The notes beneath the pieces are model-generated. The model worked only from the letters and a program-made list of their open reading frames with translations. It was not told where the DNA came from and ran no database searches. From Xylocopa sonorina (Eukaryota; Arthropoda; Insecta; Hymenoptera; Apidae): 64,000 bases of DNA. A program made the translations under genes and the position numbers. Within the stretch, counting starts at the first letter, position 1; every line of letters starts with the position of its first letter. Below are positions 1 through 11,020 of this stretch, piece after piece. The stretch covers positions 1,175,001 to 1,239,000 of the forward strand of contig NW_027490150.1 in assembly GCF_050948175.1 (NCBI RefSeq), given 5' to 3'.

Positions 1-890
1 AGCAAGGGAGTGTCGCATTTATATTCTTTTGAAGTGAATAAGAGACATACATGACATTTCGCAATGAATATTATACCTTATCACGAAACATAGGAATGAG
101 ATGCGATAAGGAGTTTTAAGCAGTATTAGAACTCTATTGCTACGGCACGTAGACATATGCAAACGCTATTTCCTAGCATGGATGTGCCGCAGTTACTTTC
201 TTTTGAAGTGAATACGATGTATACATGACACATCGCAATGAATATTATATCTTATCATGAAACAGGGAAATGAGGTGCGACATCACGTTTTAAGAAGCAT
301 TGGAAATCTATTGTTTCGATACTTAGACATCCGGAAACGCTTTTTCCTAGCAAGTAAGTGTCGCATTTACATCCTTTTGAAGCGAATACGAGGCATGCAT
401 CACATTTCGCTATGGATATTATGTCTTATCATGAAACATAGAAATGAGATGCGATATTGCGTTTTATGAAGCATTAGAACTCTATTGCTACGATACGTAG
501 ACATCTGCAAACGCTATTTCCTAGGAAGGAAGTGTCGCATTTACATTCTTTTGAAGTGAATACGAGGAAAACATGACACTTCGCAATGAATACTATATCT
601 TGTCATGAAACATCGAAATGAAATGCGATATACCGTTTTAAGAAGCATAAGAAGTCTTTTGCTACGGTACGTAGATATCTGGAAACGCTACTTCCTAGCA
701 AGGCAGTGTCGCATTTACATTCTTTTGAAGCGAATACGAGGCATACATGACACTCGGCAATGAATATTATATTTTACCATGAAACATAGAAATGAGATGC
801 GATATCGCGTTTTAAGTAGCATTAGAAATCTATTGCTACGATACGTAGCAATCTGCAAACGCTATTTCCTAGCGAGGAAGTGTCGCATTC
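1..890. repeat. 174-bp satellite array, diverged left segment
   Basis: About five tandem monomers. The conserved GTGTCGC box recurs at 10, 184 (here GTGCCGC), 358, 532, 706 and 880, exactly 174 bp apart. These monomers are more diverged than those further right. The 10-bp palindrome GCGATATCGC is altered in most of them (for example near 104, 278 and 452). All carry the CAATGAATAT-type junction or a derivative of it, instead of the CAAATCATAT type that dominates the rest of the array, so the long forward frame is closed in each. Higher divergence is typical of satellite array edges, where homogenisation is weak, so the true edge may lie just left of the window. No gene is visible here; the 70-codon open frame at 257-469 is an open stretch of satellite. 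Confidence 0.95.
887..890. other. Target-site duplication, left copy (ATTC)
   Basis: The satellite reads GTGTCGCATTC up to 890 and then switches to unrelated sequence starting TGTCACGTCC. ATTC recurs at 2540-2543, directly after the insertion. Joining the flanks with one ATTC restores a normal monomer with no base gained or lost. A 4-bp duplication is in the range made by Ty3-type integrases (4-5 bp). The next base outward differs (C versus A), so the duplication is 4 bp, not 5. Confidence 0.85.
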
Positions 891-1326
891 TGTCACGTCC
901 CGAGGTGCGGTTGCGCTCGCAACGGTGGCACAAAGCCGTAACCGTTCCCGAAAATAACGCGAATTGCGTCCGGACCGGGTTCGTTGGCGTTTCGGACTCG
1001 ATAAAACGGTAATTAACACGAAACTTACCTTGTGATGGCTTGATTCTACTATCTGATTTCTCTTTCCAGGTACCTGGAGCGCCTTGGATCCGCAACCGGG
1101 ATGGCGGCGGTGTACGGCTGGAACGGAGGTACGGGTCGTGCGGCGAAGGAAACCTCCTTCACAGGAACCAGGACTCGAACGTAGGAAATTGAATATTCTG
1201 GTGCATCACCCACGTATTCCCGAGCGAGACGACGAATAAACTCTCTCCTCCCCGCGCGTCGTGTACGCTTTGTCGGAGGTGCAAGGCTCGTCGAGAATAC
1301 TTGAACTTCGGTCGAGTACGGCGCGG

Positions 1327-1429
1327 CTAAGCGTTGGTTCGCTCTAGCTTACCGGGATCAACCTGGGCGCAAGATATTCTGTACACGGTAGAAGTGAGGA
1401 TGGAGCAACTAAGCGCTGGTTCGCTCTAG
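1327..1429 (+). repeat. Short direct repeat pair inside the LTR-like element
   Basis: A 21-bp stretch at 1327-1347 recurs at 1409-1429 with one mismatch (AAGCGTTGG versus AAGCGCTGG, both followed by TTCGCTCTAG). The copies are 82 bp apart, and the intervening sequence is not repeated. It may be a duplicated protein-binding site or a replication-slippage relic; nothing seen separates these. Confidence 0.7.
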
Positions 1430-1761
1430 TCGTCGAGCCTCAAGACTATCGCAGATGAGATATAGAAATAGAATAATCGCGAGCGTACCCGTGGAGTAGA
1501 ATTAAGGAATTGTATTTGAACTCGAATAAAGATACTTTGAATCTGGTAAAAATAAACTATATTCTATGATTTCACTATACTAAATACACTTGACTAAGTT
1601 CTAAGTTACTGACTAGCGATTACAATGAGAATTAGAAATAGTATAAAGTGTCGAATGGACTCCGCTATGGGAGTATGGATAGAGACGAATGCATTAGAGC
1701 TAATTGCTCGTTGCGAATGAGCCTATTGCTCGGATCGAAAGTGCATTGTTCGGATGCTGGA

Positions 1762-1976
1762 GGCGAGTTCGGAACTCTCCGGTTCGGAGGTGAGATAGGA
1801 ACTCTCCGGTTCGGAGATGAGTTAGCAACTCTCCGGTTCGGAGGTGAGATACGAACTCTCCAGTTCGGAGATGAGTTAGCAACTCTCCGGTTCGGAGATG
1901 AGATGGGAACTCCCCGGTTCGGAGGTGAGTTAGGAACTCTCCGGTTCGGAGATGAGATGGGAACTGACTCTCGGAT
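1762..1976 (+). repeat. 27-bp minisatellite inside the LTR-like element
   Basis: Seven full units start at 1762, 1789, 1816, 1843, 1870, 1897 and 1924, and a degenerate eighth starts at 1951. The core of each is AACTCTCCGGTTCGGA with a variable GATGAGNTNG spacer. Units alternate between GGTGAG and GATGAG starts. The unit is 9 codons long, so open frames run through it on both strands (GGEIGTLRF-like on plus), but nothing suggests a real protein. Minisatellites inside LTRs vary in copy number between insertions, so this could date or type the element. Confidence 0.93.
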
Positions 1977-2110
1977 CTCGCGTCCGCGACCTCCTCGGGT
2001 CGCGCGGCGCGCGAGTCGCTGGGCGCTCGCGGTGGGGCGGACGGTCGGAGTAGGGCGGCCGCTCGGCCCTCGTGGTGGGGCGGCCGTTCGGAGTGGGGCG
2101 CGGCCCGCGT
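1975..2110. other. GC-rich block inside the LTR-like element
   Basis: A strongly GC-rich, CpG-rich stretch that contrasts with the AT-rich satellite. It holds two related copies of a GTGGGGCGG...TCGGAGT...GGGCG segment, starting at 2032 and 2075 (43 bp apart). In an LTR such a block could belong to the promoter or U3/R region, but I see no motif that proves it. Confidence 0.6.
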
Positions 2111-2539
2111 TAAGCGTGAGCCGCGAGCGTCGAGTGTGCGCGCGAGTGCACGGAACATAGCCGTGCATGAATAAAATATATACATATATTTACTTAAATC
2201 TAGGTGTGTGTTGGTGTGTATGTACAAATGTGAGTAGTGTGCTTATTCTAGTCCCACATGTACGAGAAGTACGTATAGGGCTTCGTGATCGCTGGGGATT
2301 CGACCCAGTACGTGTCGGAGAGCTCCTCGCCCTCGTAATACGGGGTGAAGTCCTCCCCCTCGTGTGTGGAGATCGCGCGTGGGCGCGGCATGCTGCATCC
2401 TTCTTCCCTCTCGTACCTTTATCTCCTTCTGTAGGGACGGCGAGTCGGCGGGTGGCCCGTGTGCAGGGGCTCCGGATACGGATGCTGGGGATGATGAGGT
2501 GGACGCCGGAGGGTGGCAGGCGGTACGCCTGACGTTACA

Positions 2540-2543
2540 ATTC
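2540..2543. other. Target-site duplication, right copy (ATTC)
   Basis: ATTC directly follows the terminal GACGTTACA of the insertion and continues into CACATTCATTTGAAG, which is normal satellite sequence. It pairs with the copy at 887-890. A paralogous uninterrupted site with a single ATTC is present at 4628-4631. Confidence 0.85.
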
Positions 2544-5500
2544 ACATTCATTTGAAGTTTAGACGAGGAATACATAACACTTCGCAAATCATATTATACC
2601 TTGCCATGAAACATAGAAATGAGAGACGATATCGCGTTTTAAGAATCATAAGAACTCTATTGCTACGATACGTAGACATCTGCAAACGCTATTTCCTTGC
2701 AAGGGAGTGTCGCATTTACATTCATTTGAATCGTAGACGAGGTATACATAACACTTCGCACATCATATTATATCTTACCATGAAACATAGAAATGAGATG
2801 CGATATCGCGTTTTAAGAAGCATTAGAAATCTATTGCTACGATACGTAGACATCTGCAGACGCTATTTCCTAGCATGGAGGCGTCGCATTTACATTCTTT
2901 TGAAGTAAATACGAGGTATACATGACACTTCGCAATGAATATTATATCTTATCACGAAACATAGAAACGAGATGCGACATCTCGTTTTAAGATGCACTAG
3001 ATCTCTACTGCTACGATACGTAGACATCTGCAAACGCTATTTCCTAGCAAAGAAGTGTCGCATTTACATTATTTTGAAGAGAATACGAGGTATACATGGC
3101 ACTTCGCAAATCATATTATATCTTACCATGAAACATAGAAATGAGATGCAATATCGCGATTTAAGAATCATAAGAACTCTATTGCTACGATACGCAGACA
3201 TCTGCAAACGCCATTTCCTTGCAACGAAGTGTCGCATTTACATTCATTTGAAGTGTAGACGAGGAATACATGACACTTAGCAATGAATATTATATCTTAC
3301 CATGAAACATAGATATGAGATGCTATATCTCGTTTTAAGAAGCATTTGAACTCTATTGCTACGATACGTAGACATCTGCAAACGCTGTTTCCTTGCAAGG
3401 GAGTGTCGCATTTACATTCATTTGAATCGTAGACAAGGAAGGCATAACACTTCGCAAATCATATTATATCTTACCATGAAACATTGAAATGAGATGCGAT
3501 ATCGCGTTTTAAAAAGCATTAGAACTCTATTGCTACGATACGTAGACATCTGCAGACGCTATTTCCTAGCAAGGAAGTGTCGCATTTACATTCATTTGAA
3601 TTGTAAACGAGGAATACATGACACTTCGCAAATCATATTATATCTTACCATGAAACATAGAAATGAGATGCGATATCGCGTTTTAAGAAGCATTAGAAAT
3701 CTATTGCTACGATACGTAGACATCTGCAAACGCAATTTCCTAGCGAGGAAGTGTCGCATTCACATTCATTTGAAGTGTAGACGAGGAATACATAACACTT
3801 CGCAAATCATATTATATCTTACCATGAAACATAGAAATGAGATGCGATATCGCGTTTTAAGAATCATAAGAACTCTATTGCTACGATACGTAGACATCTG
3901 CAAACGCTATTTCCTTGCAAGGGAGTGTCGCATTTACATTCATTTGAATCGTAGACGAGGTATACATAACACTTCGCAAATCATATTATATCTTACCATG
4001 AAACATAGAAATGAGATGCGATATCGCGTTTTAAGAAGCATTAGAAATCTATTGCTACGATACGTAGACATCTGCAGACGCTACTTCCTTGCAAGGAAGT
4101 GTCGCATTTACATTCATTTGAAGTGTAGACGAGGAATACATAGCACTTCGCAAATCATATTATATCTTACCATGAAACATAGGAATGAGATGCGATATCG
4201 CGTTTTAAGAAGCATTAGATCTCTATTGCTACGATACCAAGACATCTGCAGACGCTATTTCCTAGCAAGGAAGTGTCGCATTTACATTCATTTGAATCGT
4301 AGACGAGGAATGTATATCACTTCGCAATGAATATTATATCTTATCATGAAACATAGATATGAGATGCTATATCTCGTTTTAAGAAGCATTTGAACTCTAT
4401 TGCTACGATACGTAGACATCTGCAAACGCTATTTCCTTGCAAGGGAGTGTCGCATTTACATTCATTTGAATCGTAGACAAGGAAGGCATAACACTTCGCA
4501 ATGAATATTATATCTTACCATGAAACATAGAAATGAGATGCGATATCGCGTTTTAAGTAGCATTAGAAATCTATTGCTACGATACGTAGACATCTGCAAA
4601 CGCTATTTCCTAGCGAGGAAGTGTCGCATTCACATTCATTTGAAGTTTAGACGAGGAATACATAACACTTCGCAATGAATATTATACCTTACCATGAAAC
4701 ATAGAAATGAGATGCGATATCGCGTTTTAAGAATCATAAGAACTCTATTGCTACGATACGTAGACATCTGCAAACGCTATTTCCTTGCAAGGGAGTGTCG
4801 CATTTACATTCATTTGAATCGTAGACGAGGTATACATAACACTTCGCAAATCATATTATATCTTACCATGAAACATAGAAATGAGATGCGATATCGCGTT
4901 TTAAGAAGCATTAGAAATCTATTGCTACGATACGTAGACATCTGCAGACGCTATTTCCTAGCATGGAGGTGTCGCATTTACATTCTTTTGAAGTAAATAC
5001 GAGGTGTACATGACACTTCGCAATGAATATTATATCTTATCACGAAACATAGAAACGAGATGCGACATCTCGTTTTAAGATGCACTAGATCTCTACTGCT
5101 ACGATACGTAGACATCTGCAAACGCTATTTCCTAGCAAAGAAGTGTCGCATTTACATTATTTTGAAGAGAATACGAGGTATACATGGCACTTCGCAATGA
5201 ATATTATATCTTATCATGAAACATAGAAATGAGATGCGATGTCGCGTTTTAAGAAGTGTTAGAACGCTATCGCTACGATACGAAGATATAAGCTAACGCT
5301 ATTTCCTAGAAAGGAAGTGTCGCATTTACATTCATTTGAAGTGAATACGAGCTATAAGTGAAATTTCGCAATGAATATTATATCTCATCATGAAACATAG
5401 AAATGAGATGCGATATTGAGTTTTAAGAAGCATTAGAACTCTATTGCTACGATACCTAGACATCTGCAGACGCTATTTCCTAGCAAGGAAGTGTCGCATT

Positions 5501-8170
5501 TACATTCATTTGAAGTGTAGACGAGGAATACATAGCACTTCGCAAATCATATTATATCTTACCATGAAACATAGGAATGAGATGCGATATCGCGTTTTAA
5601 GAAGCATTAGATCTCTATTGCTACGATACCAAGACATCTGCAGACGCTATTTCCTAGCAAGGAAGTGTCGCATTTACATTCATTTGAATCGTAGACGAGG
5701 AATACATAACACTTCGCAAATCATATTATATCTTACCATGAGAAATAGAAATGAGATGCGATATCGCGTTTTAAGAAGCATTAGAACTCTATTGCTACGA
5801 TACGTAGACATCTGCAAACGCTATTTCCTTGCAAGGAAGTGTCGCATTTACATTCATTTGAATCGTAGACGAGGAATGCATAACACTTCGCAAATCATAT
5901 CATATCTTACCATGAAACATAGGAATGAGATGCGGTATCGCGTTTTAAGAAGCGTTAGATCTCTATTGCTGCGATACCTAGACATCTGCAGACGCTATTT
6001 CCTAGCAAGGAAGTGTCGCATTTACATTCATTTGAAGTGTAGACGAGGAATACATGATACTTCGCAAATCATATTATATGTTAACATGAAACATAGAAAT
6101 GAGATGCGATATCGCGTTTTAAGAAGCATTAGAAATCTATTGCTACGATACGTAGACATCTGCAGACGCTATTTCCCAGCAGGGAAGTGTCGCATTCACA
6201 TTCATTTGAAGTGTAGACGAGGAATACATAACACTTCGCAAATCATATTATATCTTATCATGAAACATAGAAATGAGATGCAATATCGCGATTTAAGAAT
6301 CATAAGAACTCTATTGCTACGATACGTAGACATCTGCAAACGCTATTTCCTTGCAAGCTAGTGTCGCATTTACATTCATTTGAATCGTAGACGAGGAATG
6401 CATAACACTTCGCAATGAATATTTTATCTTACCATGAAACATAGAAATGAGATGCGATATCGCGTTTTAAGTAGCATTAGAAATCTATTGCTACGATACG
6501 TAGACATCTGCAAACGCTATTTCCTAGTGAGGAAGTGTCGCATTCACATTCATTTGAAGTTTAGACGAGGAATACATAACACTTCGCAAATCATATTATA
6601 CCTTACCATGAAACATAGAAATGAGATGCGATATCGCGTTTTAAGAATCATAAGAACTCTATTGCTACGATACGTAGACATCTGCAAACGCTATTTACTT
6701 GCGAGGGAGTGTCGCATTTACATTCATTTGAAGTGTAGACGAGGAATACATGACACTTCGCAAATCATATTATATCTTACCATGAAACATAGAAATGAGA
6801 TGCGATATCGCGTTTTATGAAGCATCAGAAATCCATTGCTACGATACTTAGACGTCTGCAAACGCTATTTCCTTGCAAGGAAGTGTCGCATTTACATTCA
6901 TTTGAAGTGTAGACGAGGAATACATAACACTTCGCAAATCATATTATACCTTACCATGAAACATAGAAATGAGATGCGATATCGCGTTTTAAGAATCATA
7001 AGAACTCTATTGCTACGATACGTAGACATCTGCAAACGCTATTTCCATGCAAGGGAGTGTCGCATTTACATTCATTTGAATCGTAGACGAGGAATGCATA
7101 ATACTTCGCAATGAATATTGTATCTTACCATGAAACATAGAAATGAGATGCGATATCGCGTTTTAAGTAGCATTAGAAATCTGTTGCTACGATACGTAGA
7201 CTTCTGCAAACGCTATTTCCTAGCGAGGAAGTGTCGCATTCACATTCATTTGAAGTGTAGACGAGGAATACATAACACTTCGCAAATCATATTATATCTT
7301 ACCATGAAACATAGAAGTGAGATGCAATATCGCGATTTAAGAATCATCAGAACTCTATTGCTACGATACGCAGACATCTGCAAACGCCATTTCCTTGCAA
7401 GGAAGTGTCGCATTTACATTCATTTGAAGTGTAGACGAGGAATACATAACACTTCGCAAATCATATTATATCTTACCATGAAAAATAGAAATGAGATGCG
7501 ATATCGCGTTTTAAGAAACATTAGAACTCTATTGCTATGATACGTGGACATCTGCAAACGCTATTTCCTTGCAAGGAAGTGTCGCATTTACATTCATTTG
7601 AATCGTAGACGAGGAATGCATAACACTTTGCAAATCATATTATATCTTACCATGAAACATAGAAATGAGATGCGATATCGCGTTCTAAAAAGCATTAGAA
7701 CTCTATTGCTACGATACGTAGACATCTGCAGACGCTATTTCCTTGCAAGGAAGTGTCGCATTTACATTCATTTGAATCGTAGACGAGGAATACATGACAC
7801 TTCGCAAATCTTATTATATCATACTGTGATACATAGAAATGAGATGCGATATCGCGTTTTAAGAAGCATTAGAACTCTATTGCTACGATACCTAGACACC
7901 TGCAGACGCTATTTCCTTGCGAGGAAGTGTCGCATTTACATTCAATTGAAGTGTAGACGAGGAATACATAGCACTTCGCAAATCATATTATATCTTACCA
8001 TGAAACATAGAAATGAGATGCGATATCGCGTTTTAAGTAACATTAGAAATCTATTGCTACGATACGTAGACATCTGCAAACGCTATTTCCTAGCGAGGAA
8101 GTGTCGCATTCACATTCATTTGAAGTGTAGACGAGGAATACATAACACTTCGCAAATCATATTATATCTT
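2544..8170. repeat. Diverged, mixed-subtype part of the array
   Basis: Monomers here vary more than those beyond about 12 kb. Many carry lineage-specific differences, including CACGAAACATAGAAACGAG (2952, 5040), GACATCTCG in place of the palindrome, and the CAATGAATAT junction. Stops and altered sites break the forward frame often, so open stretches are short (for example 3494-4330 and 5444-6361). A 12-monomer duplication (2,088 bp) links about 2544-3110 with 4632-5198. The pattern suits an array flank where exchange has been infrequent. Confidence 0.8.
4520..5198. repeat. Paralogous empty site of the LTR-like insertion (12-monomer duplicate)
   Basis: This stretch matches the two flanks of the insertion joined together. 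ATGAAACATAG at 4520 corresponds to 779, and after allowing for the 1,653 bp of insertion plus duplicated site the offset is exactly 2,088 bp (12 monomers). The match continues with the same rare variants: TTTAAGTAGCATTAG before the site, GAAGTTTAGACGAGG just after it, TAGCATGGAG at 4959 versus 2871, and GAAACGAGATGCGACATCTCG-type changes near 5045 versus 2957. The site carries one ATTC, at 4628-4631. Confidence 0.85.
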
Positions 8171-8173
8171 ACC

Positions 8174-9217
8174 ATGAAAAATAGAAATGAGATGCGATAT
8201 CGCGTTTTAAGAAGCATTAGAACTCTATTGCTACGATACGTAGACATCTGCAAACGCTATTTCCTTGCAAGGAAGTGTCGCATTTACATTCATTTGAATC
8301 GTAGACGAGGAATGCATAACACTTCGCAAATCATATCATATCTTACCATGAAACATAGGAATGAGATGCGGTATCGCGTTTTAAGAAGCATTAGATCTCT
8401 ATTGCTGCGATACCTAGACATCTGCAGACGCTATTTCCTAGCAAGGAAGTGTCGCATTTACATTCATTTGAAGTGTAGACGAGGAATACATGATACTTCG
8501 CAAATCATATTATATCTTAACATGAAACATAGAAATGAGATGCGATATCGCGTTTTAAGAAGCATTAGAAATCTATTGCTACGATACGTAGACATCTGCA
8601 GACGCTATTTCCTAGCAGGGAAGTGTCGCATTCACATTCATTTGAAGTGTAGACGAGGAATACATAACACTTCGCAAATCATATTATATCTTACCATGAA
8701 AAATAGAAATGAGATGCGATATCGCGTTTTAAGAAGCATTAGAACTCTATTGCTACGATACGTAGACATCTGCAAACGCTATTTCCTTGCAAGGAAGTGT
8801 CGCATTTACATTCATTTGAATCGTAGACGAGGAATGCATAACACTTCGCAAATCATATCATATCTTACCATGAAACATAGGAATGAGATGCGGTATCGCG
8901 TTTTAAGAAGCATTAGATCTCTATTGCTGCGATACCTAGACATCTGCAGACGCTATTTCCTAGCAAGGAAGTGTCGCATTTACATTCATTTGAAGTGTAG
9001 ACGAGGAATACATGATACTTCGCAAATCATATTATATCTTAACATGAAACATAGAAATGAGATGCGATATCGCGTTTTAAGAAGCATTAGAAATCTATTG
9101 CTACGATACGTAGACATCTGCAGACGCTATTTCCTAGCAGGGAAGTGTCGCATTCACATTCATTTGAAGTGTAGACGAGGAATACATAACACTTCGCAAA
9201 TCATATTATATCTTACC
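8174..9217. repeat. Tandem 3-monomer higher-order repeat (2 x 522 bp)
   Basis: A three-monomer cassette starting ATGAAAAATAG at 8174 is repeated at 8696. Its marks are the AAAAATAG start, CATATCATATC with GATGCGGTATCG in the second monomer, and TATCTTAACATG at the start of the third. The same cassette, or most of it, recurs near 5739, 41399, 46096, 47314, 49054, 53404, 55138 and 59483, so it is a mobile module of the array in the sense of repeated unequal exchange. Confidence 0.85.
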
Positions 9218-9924
9218 ATGAAACATAGAAATGAGATGCAATATCGCGATTTAAGAATCATAAGAACTCTATTGCTACGGTACCTAGACATCTGCAGACG
9301 CTATTTCCTAGCAAGGAAGTGTCGCATTTACATTCATTTGAATCGTAGACGAGGAATGTATATCACTTCGCAATGAATATTATATCTTATCATGAAACAT
9401 AGATATGAGATGCAATATCTCGTTTTAAGAAGCAATTGAACCCTATTGAACGATACGTAGACATCTGCAAACGCTATTTCCTTGCAAGCTAGTGTCGCAT
9501 TTACATTCATTTGAATCGTAGACGAGGAATGCATAACACTTCGCAATGAATATTATATCTTACCATGAAGCATAGAAATTAGATGCGATATCGCGTTTTA
9601 AGAAGCATTAGAACTCTATTGCTACGATACGTAGACATCTGCAGACGCTATTTCCTAGCAGGGAAGTGTCGCATTCACATTCATTTGAAGTGTAGACGAG
9701 GAATACATGACACTTCGCAAATCATATTATATCTTACCATGAAGCATAGAAATGAGATGCGATATCGCGTTTTAAGAAGCATTAGAACTCTATTGCTACG
9801 ATACCTAGACATCTGCAAACGCTATTTCCTAGCAGGGAAGTGTCGCATTCACATTCATTTGAAGTGTAGACGAGGAATACATGACACTTCGCAAATCATA
9901 TTATATCTTACCATGAAGCATAGA

Positions 9925-11020
9925 AATGAGATGCGATATCGCGTTTTAAGAAGCATTAGAACTCTATTGCTACGATACCTAGACATCTGCAGACGCTATT
10001 ACCTTGCAAGGAAGTGTCGCATTAACATTCATTTGAAGTGTAGACGAGGAATACATGACACTTCGCAAAGCATATTATATCTTACCATGAATCATAGAAA
10101 TGAGATGCGATATCGCGTTTTAAGAAGCATCAGAAATCCATTGCTACTATACGTAGACATCTGCAAACGCTATTTCCTTGCAAAGGAAGTGTCGCATTAA
10201 CATTCATTTGAAGTGTAGACGAGGAATACATAATACTTCGCAAATCATATTATACCTTACCATGAAACACAGAAATGAGATGCGATATCGCGTTTTAAGA
10301 AGCATTAGAAATCTATTGCTACGATACATAGACATCTGCAAACGCTATTTCCTTGCAAGGAAGTGTCGCATTTACATTCATTGGAAGTGTTGACGAGGAA
10401 TACATAACACTTCGCAAATCATATTATATCTTACCATGAAAAATAGAAATGAGATGCGATATCGCGTTTTAAGAAGCATTAGAACTCTATTGCTACGATA
10501 CCTAGACATCTGCAGACGCTATTACCTTGCAAGGAAGTGTCGCATTAACATTCATTTGAAGTGTAGACGAGGAATACATGACACTTCGCAAAGCATATTA
10601 TATCTTACCATGAATCATAGAAATGAGATGCGATATCGCGTTTTAAGAAGCATCAGAAATCCATTGCTACTATACGTAGACATCTGCAAACGCTATTTCC
10701 TTGCAAAGGAAGTGTCGCATTTACATTCATTTGAAGTGTAGACGAGGAATACATAATACTTCGCAAATCATATTATACCTTACCATGAAACACAGAAATG
10801 AGATGCGATATCGCGTTTTAAGAAGCATTAGAAATCTATTGCTACGATACATAGACATCTGCAAACGCTATTTCCTTGCAAGGAAGTGTCGCATTTACAT
10901 TCATTGGAAGTGTTGACGAGGAATACATAACACTTCGCAAATCATATTATATCTTACCATGAAAAATAGAAATGAGATGCGATATCGCGTTTTAAGAAGC
11001 ATTAGAACTCTATTGCTACG
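9925..11020. repeat. Tandem 3-monomer duplication with a shared +1 insertion (523-bp unit)
   Basis: Two copies lie 523 bp apart, that is three monomers plus one base. Both carry CTTGCAAAGGAAG (10179, 10702), where normal monomers have CTTGCAAGGAAG, and both carry CATTAACATTC, CATTGGAAGTGTTGACG and GATACATAGAC. The extra A therefore arose once and was copied. It shifts the forward frame, which is why the open stretch ends here. TGTTGACG also adds a stop. Confidence 0.85.

Larger units (their letters stand above)
891..2539. mobile_element. Probable solo LTR of a retrotransposon (1,649 bp)
   Basis: This is the only non-satellite DNA in the window. It begins TGTCACGTC and ends GACGTTACA; the ends are inverted copies at 8 of 9 positions and have the TG...CA termini of LTRs. 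It is flanked by ATTC duplications and interrupts one monomer without deletion. I see no second LTR, primer-binding site, polypurine tract or gag/pol frame, so a solo LTR left by LTR-LTR recombination fits best. Inside are AATAAA at 1235, 1525 and 2170, a TATAAA at 1642, a 27-bp minisatellite, a GC-rich stretch around 1980-2110, and a perfect AG|GTAAGT splice-donor match on the minus strand near 1022-1029. Transcription direction is not settled. The alternative is a non-autonomous DNA transposon with short terminal inverted repeats. The LTR call is inference from structure, not from recognising a named family. The short overlapping frames at 1648-2587 on both strands show no domain I recognise. 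Confidence 0.72.

Noticed and set aside
891..2539. A DNA transposon or MITE rather than an LTR
   Set aside because: The inverted termini are only about 9 bp and imperfect, with TG...CA ends, a 4-bp target duplication, AATAAA/TATAAA signals and a length of 1.65 kb, all of which fit an LTR better. Not fully excluded.
1648..2587. Short overlapping open frames inside the insertion (1648-2160 plus; 1665-2168, 1700-2227 and 2243-2587 minus; 2167-2532 and 2364-2555 plus)
   Set aside because: They overlap on both strands, run through the 27-bp minisatellite and GC-rich block, and show no domain. At least one needs a GTG start.
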